From JBFLVQ01 sp040758525 (GTDB lineage Bacteria > Acidobacteriota > Blastocatellia > Chloracidobacteriales > JADJPF01), in assembly GCA_040758525.1 (NCBI GenBank), contig JBFLVQ010000049.1, positions 1-26,220 on the forward strand: 26,220 nucleotides of DNA. Direction: 5' to 3'. Each line of letters begins with the position of its first letter. Positions within the stretch are counted from its first letter, which is position 1. Below, piece after piece: positions 7,683-17,700 of the stretch. The notes beneath the pieces were generated by a model. It was not told the DNA's origin. It saw only the letters and a list, made by a program, of their open reading frames with translations, and made no database searches. Made by a program: the position numbers and the translations under genes.

Positions 7683-7886
7683 TTATCGTTCCAGCTCAAC
7701 ACAACTGATTCGCGTAACTTGGTAACTGCCATCAAAAATTGCTGGACGCTCTTTCATCACCAGTTCGACTTGGTTTTTGGTTGCTGATAGTTTGCATAAC
7801 TGGCGAATCAATTCTCTAAAGATTCGTGGCTCAGGATAGGGCGGTACATTCAACTCTACCATTGACCACTCATGCAACGGTAACAT
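7683..7886 (-). pseudogene. C-terminal fragment of the DoxX/MauE-like gene, behind an in-frame amber codon
   Basis: This 67-codon frame continues the upstream membrane-protein gene in the same phase: the upstream TAG (7889-7887) is immediately followed by ATG at 7886. The residues (LPLHEWSMVELNVPPYPEPR, then IFRELIRQLC ... and RPAIFDGSYQVTRISCVEL) look like the soluble C-terminal tail found after the membrane part in related DoxX/HTTM-type proteins. It is therefore probably one gene split by a nonsense mutation. Alternatively, the ATG abutting the stop could allow reinitiation, so the tail might still be made as a separate peptide. The family assignment of the tail is from memory and needs a search. 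Confidence 0.6.
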
Positions 7887-8534
7887 CTATTCACCATTCT
7901 TTATCTTGAAGACTTGTTGTTGTGCCGTTTGTGGTAGCTGCTTGTAAAAATCCTCATTAATATTAACAACTGCTACTACTGTATTGCCTGAATACAATGC
8001 TCCCGACAAATACATATCCCATAAATTACAAAAACTCAAGATTGGCAACAAGGCAGTGGCAATAGCTAGAGTTTGTGCTAGGCGAGATGCTAGATTATTT
8101 GTGCGCCAATTGATAAGCAATTTCCAGGGCGATGTATCGCTTTGCCAAAATAACACAACAACTAAGAGCATCAGTGTTATGTTCCATACCCACACAATAC
8201 TGTTATAACCGCTCGCAATCAGTAGTCCTAAGACGAGCCCATGCATGGCAACTGCTAACCAGACAGATAGTTTTCGTGTTCTATAAAAGAGCAGGCCACA
8301 ACCGATAAGAGTTTCAACCAGAGCAATACCAAGCCCAAGTACAACCAATGGCAGGTGAACCATTGACAAAACAGATGTCTCAACCTTGGCACCTGTTACG
8401 GGTTTTCCGGCTGTATCTACCACTTCAAGAAAACGGTAACTGACTGCTGATTGTGCATTCGCAGTGGTTAGAAAGAGAAAAAAGGTGGAGAGAGCCAGAA
8501 TAACAAAAACAATAATAGATCGAGTTATCTGCAT
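7887..8534 (-). CDS. Chimeric membrane protein: exported beta-domain start fused to a DoxX/MauE-like membrane region
   Basis: The 215-residue product starts at ATG 8534 behind AAGGAGA. Residues 1-28 form a signal peptide ending ANAQS. Residues about 30-54 (VSYRFLEVVDTAGKPVTGAKVET) look like the first strands of a carboxypeptidase-regulatory-like domain. The sequence then changes abruptly to several hydrophobic helices (HLPLVVLGLGIALVETLIG, LSVWLAVAMHGLVLGLLIA, IVWVWNITLMLLVVVLFW and a fourth near LAQTLAIATALLPILSF) and ends with SGALYSGNTVVAV... before TAG. The helices resemble the later part of DoxX/MauE-like proteins, whose first helices are missing. I infer an in-frame deletion fused two genes. 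Together with the amber stop this suggests decay, so a working function is doubtful. Confidence 0.6.
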   Translation of the reverse strand: MQITRSIIVFVILALSTFFLFLTTANAQSAVSYRFLEVVDTAGKPVTGAKVETSVLSMVHLPLVVLGLGIALVETLIGCGLLFYRTRKLSVWLAVAMHGLVLGLLIASGYNSIVWVWNITLMLLVVVLFWQSDTSPWKLLINWRTNNLASRLAQTLAIATALLPILSFCNLWDMYLSGALYSGNTVVAVVNINEDFYKQLPQTAQQQVFKIKNGE

Positions 8535-8662
8535 CAAAGCTTCTCCTTATCCTTAATTAAGAACAGCTCTCTCTTATTTATACTCTCAAGATTAGAAGAT
8601 CGCTGAAAAAATTTGCAATTATCCGTCTTACTGACTCTGTTGTAAGGTTCTTCTGGATAGTG

Positions 8663-8696
8663 TATACCCTTACACCTATATAGGTGCAAGGGTATA
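8663..8696 (-). terminator. 34-nt palindrome after the TcA gene, probable transcript-end hairpin
   Basis: TATACCCTT-A-CACCT...AGGTG-C-AAGGGTATA is an inverted repeat with one mismatched position on the plus strand. On the minus strand that position becomes a G-U pair, so the RNA of the Tc transcript folds into an unbroken 15-pair stem with a 4-nt loop. It begins 17 nt beyond the TcA stop. No U tract follows, so it may be a stabilising or processing hairpin rather than a strict intrinsic terminator; a protein-binding operator is also possible. Confidence 0.5.
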
Positions 8697-8713
8697 ATAT
8701 TTGGCAGCAACAG

Positions 8714-11700
8714 CTAGGAAATGACTTGATACTTGAGCAGAATATATAGGTCCTTCCAATCCTCCTGACGTAGTTGTCCGTTTGTAACCGTTAATTCAAG
8801 ATCAACGACTGATCCATTGGCAATCTCACTGCTTGATATACCCGGTATCGCATCGAAGAATATTAACCCTGGCACATCACTGACAGTATCTCCCTTACCA
8901 TTGATCTCTATGTCATGGGCATTTGCAGGCATCACCCCCTTGGGATTGAGAAACGCTTGGACTGAATTAACTCGCAATACGATAGCATGGCTTTCGAGTA
9001 TTCCTTGGTCATTCTTCTCCCATAGATAATCCAAATATCTTGGGAAATGCTGTTTGCCTAGGCGTAGAGTGATCTCTTGAGGTTGATCGCTAGTAGCAAG
9101 CAGCAGACGATTCCATTCACTGGAAAACTCTTGGCGTAGGCTAAAGAGACGAGCAAGTGTGATATCGGCTCTGTTAAGAAGTCTCTTTAGATCGTTAAGA
9201 TTTGACTCTAGCTGTTCATTGACTGCCTGTTTGAAGGTGACTTGCCCGTCTTGTAGTATGTCTGCACCATCTCTTGCCGTATAACTTATATGAATAACTA
9301 CATCGGTGATCGTGTCATAATCGAACGACCTCAGTGCCATTGGAAGTTCCAGTTCCCAATTACTAATTACTCCTGCTCCTTCGAAAGGCAGATATCGTGG
9401 ATCATTGAAGTTCAGTTCAAAAACTCCACTATCTTGATTTGCAGAACTGGTAGCAATCACAGTTTGTGGAAGACCACTCACTGGTACTAGATCGACAGTA
9501 GTATTGGGTTCAAAGCGCAGCCAGCTTTCTTTAAGGCGAAGAGTAGCACTGACATTGGTATAAGGGCCTACAACACAGGGAATCGTGATCCGAACTGCTT
9601 TGATACGACGGAAATAGTGGCCAGCAAAATCGATATCGAAAAAGACCTCAGGAATATGGATCTCACATATCCCTGTTTCCCGTAATGCTAAAAGCGCAGC
9701 AGGATCTAGCTGCATCAGTGAAATATGCTTTGTTATCTCAAGTTCGCGCCGGTTGGCTTCTATGTGGGCGTTCTCCATACGACGCAGATCATAATTGAGT
9801 TGCTCGCCAGCCAGAAGCCCCTTCTTAAGGCTGTCCCAGTAATAATTTGTGATATATGATGAGTCCTTCTCATCGGGACCTAGTTCATGATTGAAGCACT
9901 TCTCTGCCTGTTTCGCTAGCTTGTACGCGATCTGATAGGTTTGGAAGTAGAGTGATGAAAGTTTTGAAACCATCCAACTGTACAGCTCTTGATTAGTGAA
10001 TTTCGTCTTCAGAAATGCTTCGGCTTCTTCAGCTTGAGCAATCTGCTTTTTGTGATTCGCTAGATCCACTTCGGCAATCTGCTTGCGTATCTCAGCGACT
10101 AGGATCTGTTTATCAAGTTCTGCTAATTCCTTATTGGCAAGTTCTTCCTGGAATCTCCAATCCTCCTTTCGTCGTTGATTTCCACCTTCAATGGAGGCAC
10201 GCGTGGCCTGATATGAAAAGTTTGCTCCGATCAAACCTCCAACACGAGCAACCGCCTGAGTTGCTTGGCCAAGTTGAAGCCCGCCAGATTCAACTCCTCC
10301 AGGAATATGGATTTGGGGAAAAGCATATAGCACGGCTGCAAGTAGTTCTGTTGACTGAGTGATATTTTGCCAAAAATTTGCCTTTGCTAAATTCTCCTGG
10401 TATTTATTTTCTTGCTCAATGAGGCCCTTATCAAGCAAGCCTAGATAGTGATCGCGTCGCTTAAGGGTCGTTTCATAAGCCTTGATTTGAGCTGCCAATG
10501 CCTCCTCTGCTTCATTCAATTGACGTTCTTTAAGCAGACGGCCAGCATCTAGCAAAGCAACTTCATGTCGTGCTCGCAGCAACGCCATGTCTTCAGCATC
10601 CTTCTTCTCTAGAGCAGCCAATAGCTCGCTCCCCAAGCTGCGTAGATCGCTACAGAGCTCCATTGCTTTCTGTAGCATAAATACAAAGCGATATTTTGGT
10701 AATGGCTCATATAGTGTGCTAAGGATAGCAGCAATGTCCAACCCGGCAGCGCTGGCCCTAACAAGCAATGCCGGATCGATTGGGGGAGCAAAGAGAGGTA
10801 GTTGCCGCACTACTCCATCGATGTTCATACAATGGCGAATCTTGAAGAGCCGATCGGCCACTGTATTCCAGTAGTCATAGAGCTTTTCGTTGTATGGAAT
10901 ACAGAATGAAAAGAGTGTGTCGTAGCTGCTTGTTGCTCCCTGAGCATTGATACTTACATTGGGCAGTATGACCTGGTTAGTGCGTGAAAAGCTTCCTTTA
11001 GACAGATTAGTCGGTAACAATGAAGTTAATGTGTCAAGTTGATTCCACAATAGTCCATCAAAATCAATTTTGATTCTCCCCAGTAAAATATTCGCGGTAA
11101 GAATCCCGCTCTCTTGAACAGGAAGGAGTACGGGTTTCTCACCCAGTATCTCTGCTGCAAGTAGATAGAGCTGTGTCGCCTCGTTGATAGTCTCTCTTAA
11201 GTCCATAGTGAAGAGCATATCGGCTTCAGCAATCAGGCAATCGAGATATTTCATGACCGTGGTCTTCATATACGCGGCGATACGTAATCGAGCAATCACA
11301 TGTGGATTGAATGGATCACTCTCCCATTCAGTAACCTGTTGATTGAATTGATCGCTCCCTTGTTCCAACAAGTCTATCAGTTCTTGAATGGTCTCTGTGG
11401 CCCCCTTGAGTTGTTCATTGTAAAAAGGTTTGATCTTCCAAAATTTTGCCGGGGGCTCGCCATCACTATGGGTTGGATCGAAAATATAGTTGAACCAGCG
11501 ACGAGCCTCGGAAAAACGCCCATTCTGCATTAACCGACTGGCGATCAGTAGTGGTATATGAAAGAACAGCTCCCAATTGTACGAACCATAAGAAGTGTTG
11601 TGGTCGAAGTCGATCTCCTCAACCGGGTAATCAGAGCTCACCCAGTCGGTGTTTGGATCGTAGGAAGTCTTAGCCGCGAAATTGAAACCGGTTCCAGGAG

Positions 11701-14700
11701 TAAGTTGGCGATATAACAGCTTTGAATCATCGCCCCAATCAGGATCTGGATTAAGCAGCCCTTCAATGCCATAACGTGATAGCTGTTTGAGAAAAAGACA
11801 TGTGTAGGGATGATAGAAGCGCGAAAAAAGGTAACTAGTTCGACGCTCTTCTTCGATCACACCGGTTGTTTGCTTAAGTAAGGGATCTAAATCACCTTCA
11901 TTGGTCAACACTTTGGTGAGGAAATCGGTCTCTTGTGCAGGTTTCGAGGTTGATTTTTTAGAATCAAGGCGCGAGATTATAGTATCGTTGATACCTCCAT
12001 AGTGAATGTTACTGGTCGAGACTTGTTGGGAAACATTCTCGGCAATAGCAATACTAAAACTTTCCTTTGGTAGGCCTATTGAGGCTGGTGTCGATTGACT
12101 AAAAGAGTTCTCTAGAGAGCCGAAGTTGTTGATCTCAAACTCTAGATCGCTGATTGGATGCACAAAGTATGTGTGCTCACTATCTGAGAAGAAGAATGGT
12201 GATGTTTTGCTACCGCCGAGTCCATATTGGTGAGCATAATGGAGTCGACCACCGGAAAGCAGATGATTAAGAATCGTTCGAGTCGAGCCATCAATTTCAA
12301 GACCAAACCAAGTCACTGACCATGTAGGACTCCCAAAGACGAGGGATTGAAACTTCTGTACTGAGCTGGAGGCATATACTTCACCATTCGGATGAATCGC
12401 CTCCCCTTCCTCACCAGCATCAAATAACAGTTCTCCATGGCAGTCATCAAAATAGAAATAGCCGAGATAATCTTCAATTAAACCTTCGCCACCTCCAATC
12501 TGATTGATATGAATCGCAATATGAAGACGGTTTTCACTTGAGATCCAACCCGTGAAATAATGACGTCTGACTTCATCATCAGTACCATAGGAGATCTTAT
12601 GTGCTGAGACAGTTTTGGCAGACCAACCTTGGGAATTATACTGGCTCCAAGCCATACGCAGTTCGATCTGATAGGTTGGTTCATCAGATTGTGTTGGAGC
12701 AGGCTTCTCATTGACTGGTTGTTGCGAAGGTTTATCATCTGGTGGCGAGACATCAACTCCAGTAGTAGGAGAGGTGTTTCCCGTTGCCGGATCATAACTA
12801 AAAGTTTTCGCCATCGGATTGCTATTTGTCCCTATTGTTGAGCTACTTTCCGGACCAGTTACTTTGATTTCCGGCCAAAACAGATAGAGTTGCCCATTGT
12901 AGACAATAGGGATCAGATGGTCAGATTGGATATCCACCTCAATACGCTCCCAAGGTGTCCAACGCGCTTCATCTTCCCATCGACGGTAGTAGTAAAGCTT
13001 GGTCATCTCAGCCGTACGGCCAAAAACATGCAACACATTGGTTTCTTCATCTTGGTACATCCCCATGATTTCAAGATGGCTCACCTGTTCAAGTTTGGTC
13101 AGATATTCACCATAAAGGCGCTCTGCCGTCTCAAAAGTCACCTCGTCCTGAAGCAATCCATCCTCAAGTTCCTTAAAGAAGATCGACTTGTTATCACGCA
13201 ATTCGGGTTCGAGCCAATTCTCAGGATAGAGAAATACTTTTCGAGCAGCCTCCCAGATACGATAGTTCTTACGCCATAGCCAGCCTTCAGCATCTTCACG
13301 TGGAAACGAGAGCGGTGGCTCCAAATTGAGCAGTATGCGCTGTACAAAGAGTTGCACTGCCGCGTGTGCTTCTACAATACGCGATGTGCGGGCACAGGGC
13401 TGCATCTCCGGATCGATCAGATAGTAGCGATACACATCATAAGAATCGTTAGACGATATTCTGTTGAGCAGGTAAGCAAGTAGCGAGTCGCGCTTGAGTA
13501 ATCGAAGTTCGTCTTGAATGCTAGCCATTACATCCAACCAACGATCCTTTTCATAGGAAAGTGTGAGTGCCTGCTTTATCGATTCGGTTTCTAAAAACGT
13601 AAGCTCAACCATAGTCCAGGAATGGGCTTGTGATGCTGATACTCCCAATGGTTGTAAGATCGATATTGCCTTCTCTAGCGCAATCAGCCACCTTTCGTTG
13701 GTATAGTCATCTGGATAGGTATAGTTGAATCCAGTTGGTCCTGTTAGATACTTCACATCAGTAAGATTCCAACCTGTCGATTCAACAACTAGCGCAAGGG
13801 TGTCATCGAGGATGGTGTCTGGATCAGCCGCTGCTTGTAGTAGTACAAAAAGTGATTGCTCAACCGAGAAGTTTGAGTTCTGAAGAGTAACTGCCTGAAC
13901 CAATCGGCGCCAGGCAGCAAAATCTGTTGCGATCTGTTCTGTAATTGGTAATGCTGCTATATCTGGCCAACCAATATTCTGGTTTAGCACGAACTCAAGA
14001 TGAGAAGGATCCAGACCAAGTCCATTCCAGGCAATCGCAAACTTGCGTAGCCTCTCGAACAACTCTTGGAATGGGAGTAATGGCTGCGATACATCAGAGT
14101 TTGCTTCAATGATCAAATGTTCAAGCAGTTGATTACCCAGCAATGGTCTTTGTGTAAAGAGGAGCGCTTCGAGTACGGTGGCATCAAGCCCTAGCGTTAC
14201 TGCAAGTGACTGTGAAAGTGCTGATAACAGATCGGAGTTTAACTTTGCTGTGGCAATGTCGGGTATGCCAATTAATCCATTACTCAATTGCTCCACAATC
14301 ACATCGAGTTCTGCCGGCACAAGTGTATAAGCTGCCGCTGCAGTTGAATCATGCAGAAGTAGATAGGCCAACTCCTCAATGGTAAATGAACTTTCATTGA
14401 TCTCGCTAAGATCCTGATAAACTGACATTGAATTTATTGGATTGGCAAGTCCGGCTGAAGTTGTTATCGGTCTGATTCCTGTTAACTGAACCAGGTATAG
14501 GTACTCTTGAACGCTGATTTTTAGCGCACGTGTCAATGAGCCAATACGATAGAGAAGAGATAGATTTGCAAGATTCAAAGGAACATTTCCACTCGTGGTA
14601 TCTTTAGCGAGAACCTTGTCGGTAAGCAGTAGTATCTCTTCTGTAAGCAGTCTGGTTGCACTCTGAATGTATGATGAATAGTCTGGGTTCAGCGAATAGG

Positions 14701-17700
14701 TCGGCTTAGCAGCGCTATCCGATTCGGCAAGCCAATGGCTGAGATTAGGATCAACAGAGACCGTGATAACCAAGTCTGATCGGTCTGGCATCAGTGAGAA
14801 TACATCATTGCGCAAATCGGGACCATCTCCAATATGTGTGTTGGGGAAGATTGCAGGATCAAGAAAGATCGCTTCGTATTGAGAGATAGTAGTATCATCA
14901 AATACAAATGTGTCTAGATTACCCCACCAGGTACACAACTCATCAACCGATAGATCGAGTGTTTCATGAAGTCTTTTCAGGTCGCTTAACCAAGCGAGAA
15001 AGTTTGGCATATTAAAGTCGTTAATTCCCAGCGCGTTTATCATCATATCGAGTTCGTATTCACTCCATCCTAATCTGCGCTGTAACCGAATAAAGCGATG
15101 TAGATGATCCAGGAATGCGCGAAATTGTGTGGCCGGGATCGTTGTACCATCGGGGCCAATGAGTCGAGCATCCTTAAGCGAGCAGGGATTATCTTTGAAA
15201 TCGATCGAGATCCGCCGATCTGGATTCACATACCTTGTGTTAAGCAACTTAAGTAAGGTGTCATATTCAATACGGGCTTGCTTAATAAGTCTTTGAACAT
15301 CGCCAAGCTGTTCCTGTAGAGATCCTGTGGTTGTATCAACACCCCAATACACCGCTAGACTCGCGATCGTTGTGTTTGGAGTAGTGATGATTTCTTGCTC
15401 GCGGTTGGACATTGCTAAAGTCTCAGTTGCAATCTGAAGTGTATTAACACTTGATTTGGGCAGCAGTGCTCGCATTAGCTCATCGCGAGCAATTCCCATC
15501 TGTTTTAAGTAGCATCTACCTTCTTCAAGCCATAGATCGAATGGCAGTCGATCAAAGGGAAAGACAGCTTCACGCAACTTTTCATACGCTTCCGGCTCTG
15601 TATGTTCCGGCTGTGCGGCGAGCATCTTGCTATCCCAGGTTGTTTGGCCAATACTGTTTGGAGGAATTGACTTGCCGTCAACACTATGCGCAACAATCTC
15701 TTCCATTATTTCAATGACTAGATCGATCTGTGGAAGTTCAGTATTTGTATTCTCACAAGTCAGTTGTAACGTGCCTAGATCGGGTCGGCGCTCAAGCAGA
15801 TAGTCAAGCGCGTTTTTTCCTGCTCCATCGGTTGCCTTTTGCAGGAAATACATCATATCTACCAGGTATGCGGACGGACTCAGTGCTGACTGACAGTGTG
15901 AACACTCACAGGCATCTGGTGATCCGAACAACTCAGACCATTCAGGTAGATCGGTATTGGCACTAAGTAGTTTTGATTTAGATGTGGAAATATTCGTACT
16001 GGTAGGAAGTTTTGCTGTTCGCATTGCATAGAGTGAAGTGGAATTGAGTCCCTGATGATAGCGCATATAGAGATTCAATGCCACGGCAGTGTTATGGACA
16101 GCTTGTTGATAGATCCTATTAACAATGGTCTTATCTAAAGCGCTACCAACCTTCTGCTGAAGCTGGGCCCGGCCTATCATCGTGATCTGCCGCGCAGATC
16201 GTAATTCAGCATCCCACAATGGTTGGATCGTAACAAGCTTGTCCGTGCCTGGAGTTAAGTGAAATAGCTGTTCAAGCCAAAGTAATTCCTGTCGCCCAGT
16301 ATTCGGGTCTGGAAATAGATTAAGTGTTTCTGGATGCTGCTGGAGAAAATATGTTATACGTTGATCGGTAAATTCAAAGACGGGATAGGCAGTGAGAAAC
16401 GATGCTATCGGTTGATTATTCCAGGATTGACTTCGGCTAATCTGTGCTGCTAATGAACGTGTTGGATAGTTAAGCTCAGCGCTACGAAAGAGCATCTGCG
16501 CATATGCTGTTCTACGCTCGATCAGTGGTTGACCTGGAAGAATATCATCGGGAATTTCGACACCTTCTGCTGTGAGTACTTCATCGCGCCACTGTTCAAA
16601 GCTTAAAGCTGCAACTTCGCGAGGAGCGCGCACATTCAGCTTGGTTCGTAGATGCACGCTTAGCGATGTATTGTCACCGGTAAAAGTTTGAAGCTCAAGC
16701 GTCTCTTTCAACTCAGCCACCTGTGTTGCACTGAAACCTGCTTCGGTTTCAAGTGACTTCCAGAACTGCTCTCTAGTAAGGGTCCCAGATGTGAGTAGTT
16801 TGATAAAGACGGATCGTTGCTGATCATTTAATTGTGTTGTCTTAAGCAAGCGCGAAAATGGATGATTAGGTTGTGCAAGATAATTGTTCTGAATTTCCTC
16901 CAAGCGATTGTGTAGCGTGTCGTTCAGATTGAGATTAATGATATTCAATGCATTGGCATCTTTTAATGCACTCCATAGCTGTGATAGTGGTCTTGCGAAA
17001 AGTGCGTCGAGCCTGGCAGGTTGATTCTGTCGCAGCAAGCCATAGAAAATGGCAGGAGGGGCCTGTAACTGCTCCGCCCAGCGTTGTGCTTTAACGTAAT
17101 AGGCCGCACTAGAATTAGATATATTGCTCTCTCGCGCCAGAATCATAACATCAATGATGTTTATACAGTTCAAGTCGTTGACTGATTGCAGCATTGCTGC
17201 TAGCGCGCGGTGAACACGCGAGTACTCGTCTAGGCCGCGATAATCACCTTGTCCTATGGAAAAGTTCACAATTTCTTGTGGCAGCGCTTGCAGAAGTAGT
17301 GGTGATGTAGCCAGAATATCGTTCTGGTTCTCGGGGTCATATACTTGAACTTTCAGATCTGCACGAGTCTTTCCCCACGCGGTGATCTGTGCTGGATCAT
17401 ATACGATACGGTAATATCCTAGATCATTTGTATAATTGGTTTCCCCTAGCTGTCGCCAATTGCAGATCGCACGATCGAACGCACGCACTGGATAATTTGA
17501 CAATGGTGTGCCATCTGGCCTAACTACTTCTCCTTCGACATATGGTTCAACTTCTAATGGAGGTGATTTTGGATTCAACTCAATCACCAATGCCTCTTGT
17601 TGTTGGTTCCAATCCTGAATCGGTTTATCTTGGGAGTTGTACACCACAAATTTACCTGCAAAGACTTTGAGATATAGATCTGGAAGCGTGTCGGTATTAC

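Noticed and set aside
7534..7725. Plus-strand 63-codon frame with CxxC and CxC motifs, resembling a small zinc ribbon
   Set aside because: It lies across the HU promoter, has no ribosome site, and overlaps the end of the DoxX-like tail on the other strand. The cysteines are probably chance.
8663..8696. dif/Xer recombination site
   Set aside because: The arm sequences and the central spacing do not match the dif consensus.
12478..13347. Several overlapping frames on both strands inside the TcA gene (for example 12478-12795, 12890-13279)
   Set aside because: They are shadows of a long intact coding region whose own frame matches TcA domains throughout.
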